NCBI GenBank assembly: GCA_964036665.1
Contig: OZ038528.1
Location: 620,001 to 684,000 of the forward strand
Direction of reading: 5' to 3'
DNA length: 64,000 nucleotides
Source of the DNA: Gordius sp. MW1
Taxonomy: Eukaryota > Nematomorpha > Gordioida > Gordea > Gordiidae
The stretch's first letter is position 1. Each line of letters opens with the position of its first letter. Shown in pieces: positions 36,420 through 47,439 of the stretch. The notes under the pieces are model-generated. The model did not search any database. It saw only the letters and a program-made list of their open reading frames with translations, and was not told the DNA's origin. The position numbers were made by a program, and so were the translations under genes.

Positions 36420-37100
36420 TAAAGACCTGCACGGGCTGCCCTAGACCCAACCCGGCTACAGAAAATTTTGCGTAGGGCCCGAGTCGCGCTTAATTGGCTA
36501 GCCCAAACCACGACCTGGAGTCATCTTAGTCAGCAATAAATTAATTTGACTTTATTAAAAAGAAATAGAATGTTAGCACAATGTATCCTTGATTTAGCTT
36601 ATGAAACACCTGGGACTGGGCGTAGCCAGCATTAGAATCAGACGGGGGCAATAATGATCTAGGGAGGGGCAAAATGATAGTTTTTTTTTAATTTTAGCCA
36701 TAATTTTATAAATTGCAACAAATTTTTGGATTAAGAGGGAGGCAGTCTCCCCCCCCCCCCTTGACTATGCCAATGAACCTGGGCCTTATTTTATATTCAT
36801 TCAATAACTATTGAAACTTTAAAACAAACCCAAAATATACTACACTTTTTTAAACAGTTGAATGAATGATTAAAATTTTCAAAGTAAACTTCTTGTTTCA
36901 TTTACAAAATTTAGTTGATTATTGATTATTTTTATCATAATTATCCTTGTTGTAATTTCATTGAATAATAAGTATATATGATTAAATTAATTTGAAAGAT
37001 AAAATTATGTTGCGAAAGATGTCAGGCTCGGGCTGGGCTCGGACAAATCAAAAATAAAAACATCGGACTTAGGCCGGGCTCGGGCCAATGAAAAGCAATT
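36420..37100. repeat. GC-rich hAT-like remnant enclosing a MITE
   Basis: Left side: GACCTGCACGGGCTGCCC with CCCAACCCGGC words. Right side near 37,025-37,090: GGCTCGGGCTGGGCTCGG. The pair resembles the GC-rich subterminal ends of the 19,774 and 22,881 elements. A G/C-run MITE sits inside at 36,616-36,775. Confidence 0.45.
36616..36775. mobile_element. G/C-run hAT-like MITE, reverse orientation
   Basis: It begins ACTGGGCGTAGCCAGCATT, passes GGGAGGGGCAAAATGAT and ends in a C run plus TTGACTATGCCAATG. The words CACCTGGG (left) and AACCTGGG (right) flank it, a probable 8-bp duplication with one mismatch. Confidence 0.75.
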
Positions 37101-37823
37101 TTTTGATAAAAGTCCTTAACATTCAATAGAAAGGGTTGGGAATTAATTGAATTATTCAATAATTAATTACAAAATTTATTTATACTCTAAAGATTTATTA
37201 TAAATCTGTCAGCTTACCTTTATTATTTAAAATGTCCTACCTTTTATCAGATTTGACAGATTTATGCATATTATTCTAAACTTACCATGATAAATATATT
37301 TGAAAAATAAATGTTGTAATAGGTTTAAATATTCTTAAACCTTTTTTTAATCGAAATTATTTCCAATTGAAGAACAATTTACTAATTTGCCCTAAAAACT
37401 TTTCGAAGCGCCTCTTTAATTTAATAAGCCATAAGCCAGGTTATTTATGATCATTGAATGGAAGGGGGCAAAATCCCTAGAATTGCAGGTTTAAATCTAT
37501 AGTGTAGGTATAAGGGGAGGCATAGCGAAAAGGGAGGACAAAGTACCCTAGCTACCCCTGGTCAAATATTGACTTAACGTTTTAGTAACGTTAAATCAAG
37601 GATATGTTTTCTGACCTCTGTCTGACACACGTTTTTAAATATACGTTAACAGCGCTTTGTGCTTCTAGGAAAAGCGGGTAAAAAATATTAATAAGTTAAC
37701 TCAAAACTAAAAAAAACCCTTTTTTTATGTCTTAAAATGACTTTATGTATAGATATAGCTAGTTATGTAAAAGAATTTTGCTAGGGAGGGGGTACTTTTG
37801 TGTTTATTTATAAAAAAAATTAC

Positions 37824-37985
37824 GGTGGCCCGTCAACTTGCCGAAAACCATCTCGGCGAATTTAATATCCCCCTGTTAAAAAATGTCCCCTAATTCAAAA
37901 ATGTCCCCCAGCAAAATTTATTCAACCAATCACAAAATATCCCCGGGTGAATTCGGCGAGGTTTTCGGCGAGTTGATAGGGCACC
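37824..37985. mobile_element. Short palindromic MITE with about 40-bp inverted repeats
   Basis: The left end GGTGGCCCGTCAACTTGCCG pairs with the right end CGGCGAGTTGATAGGGCACC; GAAAACC and CGGCGAATT continue the pairing inwards. The core repeats AAATGTCCCC. It is 162 bp and non-coding; the duplication is unclear because the flanks are A-rich. Confidence 0.75.
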
Positions 37986-38164
37986 AAAAAATACTTATCT
38001 AATAATTTTAAGAATAATTTGAAAAAAAGATGCGAAAATCATTTATTTTTCATAATAATTGTTACTAAAACATTATTGCAAAATTATTGTATGTGACTTT
38101 TCTTCTTCCTTTGGTAAAATTTACAGCTTGTTACTTTATAAAAATATCCTTTCAATAACCTGCC

Positions 38165-38330
38165 TATGGGCGTAGTCAGCATTGTGATTAGAGGGAGGCA
38201 ATAATGATTTAGGGAAGGGCAAAATTATCATTTTTTTGAAATCTTAGCCCTAATTTTACTCAATTTCAACAAATTTTCGGATTTAGAGGGGGACAGTCGC
38301 CCCTGCCTCCCCCCCCCCCTTTTCCCCTTT
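38165..38330. mobile_element. G/C-run hAT-like MITE, reverse orientation, right end lost
   Basis: TATGGGCGTAGTCAGCATTG, GGGAGGCAATAATGATTTAG, GGGCAAAATTATCATT, then a C run. The expected TACGCCCATG at the right is missing. Confidence 0.65.
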
Positions 38331-39597
38331 ATAACATTATAATTTTGCACCAATGGAAGCAAAATTCGAATTATAATTAATTCAAACAAAGTCCATCAAC
38401 TCTCACACAAACTGTAGAACATTCAATATGTGCTGAATTTTATAAATAAATATTTTGCAAGTTAGAATACTATGCTAAGATTTTTTAAACTTAAGTAGGG
38501 CAGACCGATGCTGGAATAACCATAAAAATCAAATAGGGTTTTAAATAAACTTGAAACTATTTTTCAATTTGCTATTAGTATAAATTTTATGAAGTATTTG
38601 CTATAGGGATAAAGTTTGAGAATTTTTTATAGTTTACACACAAAATGAGTTTAAAAAAAACTCCTAAAATTTTAAAAGAACCATGGACAGTCATATAACT
38701 TTAGTTTTTTACCGTTTTTAAGTGCATGTTAACTTAAATCAATAAAACAATTGATTTTTTATAATATACATAGATATGCAAATGTAATATGGTCATATTC
38801 TATCTATTACAAATATAAAATGGGTCAAGATGACATTTTGAATTAGGTACCAATATAAAACGGACTTTACGCTGGAAAAAGTCTTTTAATAGTATTTTAA
38901 TTTATAATCTTAATCTATTTGTCATTAAAATTACAATAGGTAAAACGAATTTTTTTTTTTAAATATTGTCATTTGTTTTTAGGAGGTAGGATACAATGAG
39001 GAATGGCTAGCACTAGCACCTCTGTGATTAGCCCCGACCCCTATTTTTTTGTAAAAATATAATTTAACATGTTATATTGCAAAAAATAAATTAATTAGTA
39101 TACGGTTTTTATATAAAAATTATCCCTTTATAATGAAAATTTTGACCTTTAAACATACAAACAAAAAATGTTGGTGCAAAATACAGAATTTGGTCAAGGC
39201 TACTAATAGCCTCAAAACCCCGTTTTTTCTCTCTCGAGTTTTTAATTTTTTCTATTTTCCAACCAAATTTTTTACTTATACTTTATAATAAAATGCACTT
39301 ATAGTTAGATTTGCACTCTTATGATCATTATTTGTAAATAAAATATCCGGTCTCATCTACATATATAGGATCAAAAAATAAAAAATGAATAAGAATCAAT
39401 TTAATATTAATATTAAACCATAACAATTGGCGATCGTTAAATAATGTATGAAAAATTTATAATATATTGTTAAAAATAAACTGCAAATTGGTGATATTAC
39501 AAAATTTATATCAGTGATCGTATTAATGTGACATGTTATAGGGGTACATGAAAGATTTCGATATATCAAATTTATTGTTATATTTATATGATTAAGG
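38331..39597. other. Anonymous AT-rich DNA
   Basis: Only a small island at about 38,985-39,045 (GGCTAGCACTAGCACC, ATTAGCCCCGACCCC) stands out, possibly a transposon end. No gene was seen. Confidence 0.35.
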
Positions 39598-39852
39598 GAC
39601 AGTGGCGTAAATGACGGGGGGTGAAACCCCCCCCCCCCGCCCCCCCCCCCCCCCCGCAGATTTTTTATGAAAAAAAATATTTTAGATCTAAAGTTTATAT
39701 TTTATAGTTGTGCAACGTAACTGACCCAGTTAATTATTTATAATGACTTTCTTTGTGTTTTATACCAGATTTTATATTTTGATGTTGAAATAAAAATGTT
39801 ATAAAAAATTGTTGGAAATTTCCCCCCCCCCGAGAGAAAATCCTGGCTAGCC
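39598..39852. mobile_element. G/C-run MITE of a second subfamily
   Basis: It starts ACAGTGGCGTAAATGACGG with long C runs near 39,625-39,655 and ends with a C run, then GAGAGAAAATCCTGGCTAGCC. A similar right end (CAATCCTGGCTACGCC) occurs at 43,190-43,215. Its right end supplies the stop codon of the antistasin-like gene. Confidence 0.6.
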
Positions 39853-40668
39853 TAATAAGGGAAGTGTAATTATAGGCGCACGCCCAGAAATACACCAGGT
39901 TTTTTCATCGGAAACAGAACAGCATTCACATAATAATTCCTTGTTAGCATTGAACTTATAGCCAAATTTACATCTCAGTGTTTTCCGGCAATCTTCTTCA
40001 CATTTACAAATTGGACATACATTTCTATAATCGAACCCGAATTCACAGTTGAGGTCGCATTTAAAATTCGCACAAGGTTCTTTTGGTACATTAAAGATTT
40101 TACCCTCACATTTGTACAGTATGAGGTCTTGTCAAATTTTATAACTCATGGGCCATCTGCGACATTTTGAATTATCAAGTACTATAATAAAAAGGAATAA
40201 ACCCCCTATATTTATAAATTTGCGAATATTAATATTTCAGCCTACAACAGAATTTTTACAAACATTAGAGAAAGAAAAATCATAAAATCTAGTTATTAGC
40301 ATAAATAATCCTATTAATTTCTTGGCTTAAAACATATTTTAAACAGATATATGAATAAAGATCTTGTAAATGTAGGATTTAAAATAATACATAATGGCAC
40401 TTATTGACAGCGATTGGCTTCTGATTGCTAACCCTAAGTTATTTTAAATTCAAACGTTTCAAATGATATACAAAATTTATCTATAACAAGCTGGTCTAAA
40501 ATTAATGTTAGTTAATTTCAATTTTTTCTGCAACACTGGGTTAATTTTTACTTTTTAATCGCAAATTGAACTTTGTCTTATAAAAACTTTACCTTGTGTG
40601 TAATCCAAACTAACAATAATTGCAAAAATAAGTGGAATAAATATCAAAGCGTTATTTGGGGATGACAT
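39847..40668 (-). CDS. Secreted antistasin-like cysteine-rich protein (2 exons)
   Basis: Exon 1 is 40593-40668 and exon 2 is 39847-40127, with a 465-nt GT-AG intron in phase 1; the product is 118 aa. Exon 1 encodes a signal peptide (hydrophobic ALIFIPLIFAIIVSL, residues 7-21). Exon 2 carries 13 cysteines. Residues 44-68 fit the antistasin pattern C-x4-C-x3-C-x2-GF-x5-CPxCxC. Residues 69-95 form a second, degenerate repeat (C-x3-C-x5-C-x2-GY...CxCC). Antistasins are extracellular serine-protease inhibitors; similar modules occur in other secreted proteins, so inhibition is inference. The final codons and stop (CTAGCC on the plus strand) lie at or in the end of a G/C-run MITE, so the native C-terminus may have been replaced, or a further exon missed. 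Reconstruction is from splice signals and phase only. Confidence 0.65.
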
Positions 40669-41455
40669 TTTATATTTTTAATAATTTCCAACAATTCTTT
40701 GCTTTTATTCCAAAATTGTCAAAATGGTGGTTTTTACTCCCGTTTTCTTTCAAGTATAAATTTTTAGCTTAATTTTAAAAGTCATTTGACTGTTAAACAT
40801 GAAACTGTGCCAAGTTTTTTTAACTCAATAATGTTAAAACTAGACTGCCAAAATTTCAATAAATACATTCAGAAAAAATCCCTTGCTATAATTATAAATT
40901 ATTTTTTGGTACCTTTCGTTGTTTAGAGATGTATAACCCTTATCCTATGAACAGAGATTCTCAAACTTTGCTCTGCTTGCAGTCATTTTTTACAGTATAT
41001 TTAAGAAATTTACCTCGACAACGCTTTAAGAGTCAGAACTTTATGGTTAAATTAAATCTAAAGGCCTTAACATAAATAAATAATATAACTTTGTAGTTGT
41101 AAGGTTGTGAAGCAGATTCCACATGAAACGTAAAAAACAAAGCCTGTTTTTTTAGATTATTTATAATATTGACTTTCTCCCCATTGACAAAAAAAATTCA
41201 ATTTTTTTCACCAATTTAATGGAAGACAAATAGGACTCTTGTTAGTGTTGAGCTCATAGAAAAATAACTTATATTATGCAGATTTCTCAACTGAGTCAGA
41301 AATACCTTGTAGTGGTGGTTGAGCTTGTGTAATCTCGCAAAATGCTATACCTTTGGTAGCTCCAGATGAACAATGGCCCTAAATAGCGCAAGCAGAAAAA
41401 TTGGAAAGAGCTCTTTGCAATTTACGTCTCTGAAGATATTATTAATGCATTCTTG
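40669..41455. other. Upstream of the antistasin-like gene
   Basis: AT-rich DNA that should contain the promoter of the minus-strand gene. No element or additional exon was recognised. Confidence 0.35.
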
Positions 41456-42989
41456 GGGCCATTCCAGGACAAATCAAAACGGTTTCGACCGACCATTTCA
41501 GATCAGGATAATTTTTGGTGAGGGTGTAGGTCTCATTTATTAGATTAATTTCTGAAAGTTTTAGCCATTTTGGGCTAATACTTTTTAAGTTATGGACGTT
41601 TAAAGGGCCAAAATCACGTTCGGGAGCGTTTTAGGGATTTTACTATTTTTGTCATATTTTTGAAAGTAATTCCGTTATTCACTCAGATTTTGGTGCATTT
41701 TGTTTTTAAAAAAATTCTCCATCGAAATAGTTTAACCAAAACCTCAAACTTTTGCGGTTAATTTTTTGTGGTACAATTAGTGAAAAATCACAAAAACATA
41801 TTTCTTCGGTATATGAAATCACCAATTTCACAATGTGAACTCCTTTATGACCCATTATCATATTTCAATCATAAAAAATTTGGGCGCGGCTACGAGATGG
41901 TCAAAAATTCAAAAAATTGCATTTTCAACAAAAATATTTATAGATGGCGGTATAATCAATTATCACAAGAACATATTATGGTGTTTATTTTTTATCAAAT
42001 AGCAAATTTATAAAGAATATATGGTAAATAAATAATATTGGAATAAAAATAAACTTAAATTTGATTTTTTTTCTGCGCAATTGGCAATTATCCGAGTTTG
42101 AAAATTAGAACTTGAATTTTAACTTAAATGATATAGGGGTATGTTAAAATTAATATGAGGTTGAAAAAATAAATAAATACTAATATGATGGCAAAATTAC
42201 TCATATTTTTTTATTTTTATACTGATAATTCATGCTAAAAATAAAAAATTTATGCAGGATGAAAGGTATTTTAAAAAAAATTTCTTGCTAGTTGTGACCA
42301 TTTTTTATCTTAATTAAACCTAAAGTTATTTTCAAACTCGGTTACTTGCCCACCGCGTACATAAAAGTTCAAAATTTAAGTTGATTTTTAATCCAATATT
42401 TTTTATTCACCATATATTTTTTAAAAATTTGGAATTTGATAAAAAGCAAACACCATAATATGTTCTTGTGATAATTGATTATACCGCCATCTATAAATAT
42501 TTTTGTTTAAAATGCAATTTTTCGAATTTTTGACCATCTCGTAGCCGCGCCCAAACCTTTTATGATTGAAATATGATAATGGGTCATAAAGGAGTTCACG
42601 TTGTGAAATTGGTGATTTCATATACCGGAGAAATATGTTTTTATGATTTTTCACTAATTTTACCACAAAAAATTAACCGCAAAAGTTTGAGGTTTTTGGT
42701 TAAATTATTTTGATAGAGAATTTTTTTAGGAACAAAATGCACCAAAATCTGAGTGAATAACGCAATTACTTTCAAAAATATGACAAAAATAGTAAAATTC
42801 ATAAAACGCTCCCGAACGTGATTTTGGCCCTTTAAAAGTCCGTAACTTAAAAAGTATTGGCCCAAAATGGCTAAAACTTTCAAAAATTAATCTAATAAAT
42901 GATGCCTACACCCTCACCAAAAATTATCTTGATCTGAAATGGTCGGTTGAAAATCGTCTTTTTTTTGACGAATCGACATGGAATGGCCC
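41456..42989. mobile_element. 1.5-kb foldback transposon with about 600-bp inverted arms
   Basis: The arms 41,456-42,063 and 42,362-42,989 are reverse complements with few mismatches. The ends are GGGCCATTCCA and TGGAATGGCCC with CTTG outside both, a possible 4-bp duplication. The pairing continues weakly into the roughly 300-bp centre (CCGAGTTTGAA facing TTCAAACTCGG). Each arm contains an open frame for a nearly identical 81-residue peptide (41,768-42,013 plus; 42,421-42,666 minus), but I recognise no domain, and the similarity follows from the arms. No transposase is present. Confidence 0.82.
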
Positions 42990-43065
42990 CTTGGCCAAAA
43001 ACCCATCATAGATGTTGAATTTATATAATTTTATTAAGTTTCTGTTTAATCGATATTCTTTGACA

Positions 43066-43215
43066 CAAAATTCACCCCCCCCCCTAATTAGATAGTCCTA
43101 CCTCCGTCACTACCGTATATAAGCTTAATAAATTTTTGTTTAATAGTATAATCGAAAACTTTTCTTTGAAACCCCCCCCCCCCCCCCCATGAGGCAATCC
43201 TGGCTACGCCTATGA
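43066..43215. repeat. G/C-run MITE remnant
   Basis: C runs at about 43,075 and 43,170-43,188, then ATGAGGCAATCCTGGCTACGCCTATGAG. This is the right end of the subfamily seen at 39,598. Confidence 0.55.
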
Positions 43216-43998
43216 GTAGCTAAATATAATTTAGTGCTTGTTATATAATTGATGATAGTAAGATTAATGATCTACAACATTTGCCTTAAACGTGTTAAGG
43301 TCAACTTTGAGGTTTTAGCCAGAGCTAGTGGGGTTTCAATTTGCCCAAATATGTAACTAAGTCAAATATAGGTTAACTTATAAATTTCTAAGTCTGTTTA
43401 AATTTAACAGACACAGGTAATTTGATACGAATGTTATAATTTACTAGAACTATAAAATTTAATAAGGTCTATCGGCTAGTTTATCTATTATATAAAAGTT
43501 TCAGCTCCAAAGCACTCACATGAGTTAAGGAGACCGGGGCTATACGTAGCTCGGGGCTATACTTATATTCTCAAATAATTTCCGTGTTATTAATTTGCAC
43601 CCAGTCAAATTTATATACAAAATGTACTTTATAAAGGCGCATTTCAGACTTAAAAAATTTTTGGAAAAAATTATATAGGGAAAAAGTTAGAGAGAAAATA
43701 AGGTTTTTCAGGGCTAAAAGCTCCTTTTTCTAAATTTTCTATTTTGCTAATACCTTTAAAACTATTTAATCTCTAAGCTCGAAACTAGTTTTAGGTAAAA
43801 ACGTATGAATTTTTCTAAAAAAATCCTCGGAATAAATAATTTTGTTGAGGTTTTTTTTTAATAACTCGCAAAAAAATATTTTAGTTGTGGGGCTATTGAG
43901 AGCGGGGCTATAATTATCTCTAATTCATTCATACATTAAAAATGGTGCAAACTTACAAATGCAAAACAAATTTGTACGAGATAATGAATTGAAAATAA

Positions 43999-44066
43999 AA
44001 ACTCGGGCCTTCGGCCCTCGTGGGAAGGGGGAGAAGGGAAGGGAAGAGGCGAAGGGAAGGGGGGAC
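43999..44066. repeat. Purine-rich GGGAAGGGG tract
   Basis: A G/A-rich stretch after CGGGCCTTCGGCCCTCG, just outside the nested minisatellite element. Low complexity, with no coding value. Confidence 0.5.
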
Positions 44067-44101
44067 GACTCATCTGTACTTCGTATAAATGTATCATATT
44101 T

Positions 44102-45764
44102 GCTATGCAATTTATGGGCGAGAAAGGTGGGAAGGGGCGAGAATGCCTATAGGGGGGTATTAAATGCCTAATGATTAATTAATTATTTATACAAATTTTC
44201 CATTATAGGCAAAATGTAATATAGGCAAGGGTTAGGGTTAGATTAAGTGTTTGCATCTAGTTGCGTATTACATTAGTTTTTATGGCCTTTAGTGATTATG
44301 GGTCTAACAAACATTATATTATAAAACAACACAATGTTAAGAATTTGCAGAATTGTTGGGAGAAATTTTTTGTTGAATTTGAACAATTTTTAATTAAAAA
44401 AATCAAAAATTTGGCGAATGGTCATTTTTTCTCCATTGGTCAGTACCAACAGATACTCTATAAGTCAATGATAGCCAAAAAAACGGAAAAAAAATTTGAT
44501 GCTTACTTTGGCCAATGGTCATTTTTTTCTATTGGTCAGCAGCCAGCACACGGTAAAAATGGATATAAATTCATAAGAGTAAAAAAAACGAAAAAAAAAT
44601 TTTCGAAACACATTTTGGCCAATGGTCATTTTTTTCATTGGTCAGCAGCCAGGACACGGTAAAAGTGGATATAAATTCATAATAGTCAAAAAAAACGAAA
44701 AAAAAGTTTTCGAATCACATTTTGGCCAATGGTCATTTTATTCCATTGGTCAGCAGCCAGCGGACGGCCAAAAAGTCATAATAGCAATGGTAGGAACAGG
44801 AACAATCATAATAGTCAAAAAAAACGAAAAAAATAATTTCGATTCACATTTTGGCCAATGGTCATTTTTTCCATCGGTCAGGAGCCAGCGGACGGCCAAA
44901 AAGTCATAATAGCAATGGTAGTAACAGGAACAATCATAATAGTCAAAAAAAAACTAAAAAAAAACTCGGATTCACATTTTGGCCAATGGTCATTTTTTTC
45001 ATTGGTCAGCAGCCAACGGACGGCCAAAAAGTCTTATTATCAATGATAGTAACAAGAACAATCATAAGAGTCAAAAAACTCCGGGATTCTAACCCAAAAA
45101 CTAGTTAAATTGCATAGCAATTAAAAGTAAACAACTTTTATTTATGTTTATTATATAACATTGGTCAAGCAGCCAGCGGACGGCCAAAAAGTCATAATAG
45201 CAATGGTAGGAACAGGAACAATCATAATAGTAAAAAAAACGTAAAAAATAACTTCGATTCACATTTTGGCCAATGGTCATTTTTTCCATCGGTCAGGAGC
45301 CAGCTGACGGCCAAAAATTCTTATTATCAATGATAGTAACAAGAACAATCATAACAGTCAAAAAAACTCCGGGATTCTAACTAAAAAACTAGTTAAATTG
45401 CATAGCAATTAAAAGTAAACAACTTTTATTTATGTTTATTATATAACTAGTTAAATTGCATAGCATTAAAAGTAAACAACTTTTATTTATGTTTATTATA
45501 TAATAGATAATTTAACAAATCTTATATATATAACACACCGAGGGAGATAGAGATGAGGGGTGGGGCACCTCTTATGCATTAATTTAAAAAATAACACAGC
45601 GAGGTAGATAGAGGTGAGGGGTGGGGCACCTCTTTCTCATGCATTAATTTAAAAAATCGATAACCTAATATACCCAATGCAAATAGATAGGGATGGACGG
45701 ACGGACGGACAGACGGACGGACAGACGGACGGACAACAAAAAACGAGCCCATAAATTGCATAGC
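44102..45764. mobile_element. Minisatellite-bearing element with GCTATGCAATTTATGGGC ends
   Basis: A perfect 18-bp inverted repeat bounds it (GCTATGCAATTTATGGGC left, its complement at 45,747-45,764). Inside is an array (about 44,405-45,350) of 96-131-bp units, each with TTTTGGCCAATGGTCATTTT, ATTGGTCAGCAGCC, GGACGGCCAAAAAGTC and AACAATCATAATAGTC. After it, AACTAGTTAAATTGCATAGC is repeated three times. Long open frames here are artefacts of the repeat period. The class is uncertain; Helitron-like non-autonomous elements often carry such arrays. A second array lies at 57,537. Confidence 0.65.
45693..45735. repeat. GGAC/AGAC tetranucleotide microsatellite
   Basis: About eleven units of GGAC with interspersed AGAC, located just inside the right end of the minisatellite element. 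Confidence 0.85.
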
Positions 45765-46085
45765 TTATCACTATATGGTCATATTTGTTACGGTTAGGTA
45801 TTTGGCTTATCAAATCGCAGTACAATTTAATTTATCAATGCCTAATTCATGGGTAGAATATGAATAAGCAGGTGCTGATTGGTTTTCATCTTTTATTCAA
45901 AGACCTGATTTCATTAAGGACTCTAGAACCAACATGATATTATATTTATATGCAATAAATTAAAATTGAATTCCATTTCATGATTGTCAAGTTTACGTGA
46001 CACTTTTATATTTATAAAGCATTTAAATCAATGATTTCAACATAACAATCTCTGTAAAAACACATTTACCTTATAAATTTGTTTA

Positions 46086-46295
46086 TGAAGCTTTATAAGC
46101 TATAAAAGACAAATTTAATATTTAACAATATTATAAATTATCATATGAAAGTTTATAAGCTATAAAAGACAAACTTTTAATATCTAGCAATATTATAAAT
46201 AGCAATGTTATAAATTATATAAAACTTTATAGCTTTAAAAAACAAACTTTGCTATGAAAGATAAACTTTTACTATTTTAGCAATTATAAATTATT
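46086..46295. repeat. Degenerate short tandem repeats
   Basis: Three to four imperfect copies of a roughly 60-bp unit with TTTATAAGCTATAAAAGACAAA and ATATTATAAAT. It lies in the pogo-like element. Confidence 0.6.
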
Positions 46296-46300
46296 ATTAT

Positions 46301-46530
46301 ATGATACTTGATATACTATTCAAAACAAATCAAATTACAAAAGTTAAAAAGGGAATTAATTTGTCTAAAGACAGTTGCATAATTTGTGCCAAAGACTATA
46401 AGAAAAATCATCAGAACGAAGATTGGTTTGCATGTAGAAGTTGCTCCATGTGGGCACATGGATCATGTTGCAATAATGATGTTTTTTTATATGTCACAAT
46501 TGTAAACAATAAAAAAAGTATTTTAAACAA
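46301..46530 (+). pseudogene. pogo/Tigger transposase C-terminal zinc-finger remnant
   Basis: The frame reads CIICAKDYKKNHQNEDWFAC, then RSCSMWAHGSCC: the C-x2-C-(about 13)-DWxxCxxCxxWxHxxC arrangement at the end of many pogo/Tigger transposases. The last Cys pair (CHNC) and a stop appear in the next frame after a run of seven T, so a frameshift breaks the finger. The rest of the transposase is missing. Confidence 0.6.
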
Positions 46531-46914
46531 TATGTGTTGGTTATACTTTTGTTATTTTAGTAGTTGTATTTGTATAAATCAAAGGTTTAAAAATTTTAAA
46601 TACAAAATAACACAAAGGATAATATAGCCCCGCTTATGGATATGAATAACCCCGGACATTTTTTTAATTTCTAGAAATTGCGTTTTTGTAAAAACTATCT
46701 GTCATAAAAAGTATTGATCATTATGGTATAAAAAAAATCAACATAGAATTAGTGAATAGCTTAAACTTAGTTACCTAGGGGCAATTGATTTTTTATGGCT
46801 ACGATAGCCCCGGTCTCCCCTACTGGTTTAAACTCAAATTTAAAAAGTGTCAATAAAAACCACTTACTAAATTTAATGCACAGTTATACTATTTTATATA
46901 CTAAACAAAAAGCG

Positions 46915-47274
46915 ATCCTTTCGACCTATACTTCAAACTTATTTATAGTTTTTTAATTTGCACTCCATACAAAATGTTATCTATTGTCAATGAGATTACG
47001 TGTCGCGCTATATCATTAAAAAAGTTTGTGTATTAAGATTTTTTAAAAATATAAAGGTATGCCATTTGGATTTTTGTAACACTTACTTAATATTTTTAAT
47101 AAAAAAGAGAAATTTTTATTTTGTATGAATTTTTCTTAAAAGTCGAGACGAGACGAGAATTCTCGCCGAGCCGAGACCGAGATTTTTCTAGACCGAGACG
47201 AGATCGAGATTTTTATATTCGCTCCCGAGACGAGACGAGATTTTGCTTTCGAGACCGAGACGAGATCGAAAGAC
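46915..47274 (-). mobile_element. hAT element with GAGAC arrays, truncated copy
   Basis: It is the reverse complement of the first about 400 bp of the element at 12,561. GAGACGAGACGAG words (47,143-47,270) lead to GATCGAAAGACTA at the terminus; the AT-rich part (CATTTGGATTTTTG, GAGATTACGTGTCGCGC) also matches. The other end is missing. Confidence 0.75.
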
Positions 47275-47439
47275 TAAATGCCTGTACAATGATAAGCAAG
47301 ACTAGAGAATCGTCTGACGTACTAAGGAGGAGAAAAATCGACATCGCTTGTATATAAGAGACGAAATGGAAGGGCTTAAAACGAAATATATAGGTGACTA
47401 ATACAATTATATTTTAACAGCGGAGATACGCATCGGACG

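Larger units (their letters stand above)
43528..46820 (+). mobile_element. pogo/Tigger-like DNA transposon, internally deleted and invaded
   Basis: The inverted ends are AGGAGACCGGGGCTATACGT and GATAGCCCCGGTCTCCCC, with TA outside both (43526-43527, 46821-46822), as expected for Tc1/mariner-pogo elements. GGGGCTAT words recur inside near both ends. The right part encodes the transposase C-terminal zinc finger (46,301-46,530). The DDE core is absent. A separate minisatellite element (44,102-45,764) is nested inside. Confidence 0.7.

Noticed and set aside
41768..42013. 81-codon frame repeated in both arms of the 1.5-kb palindrome
   Set aside because: Its conservation follows from the near-identical arms. 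There is no domain, and no independent evidence of coding.
44261..45108. Overlapping plus-strand frames of 62-133 codons rich in WSFFSIGQQP
   Set aside because: They arise from the minisatellite period and recur in both arrays and in several frames with no protein signature.
45693..45735. CRISPR-like or regulatory repeat
   Set aside because: It is a simple tetranucleotide microsatellite without spacers, in a eukaryotic transposon.
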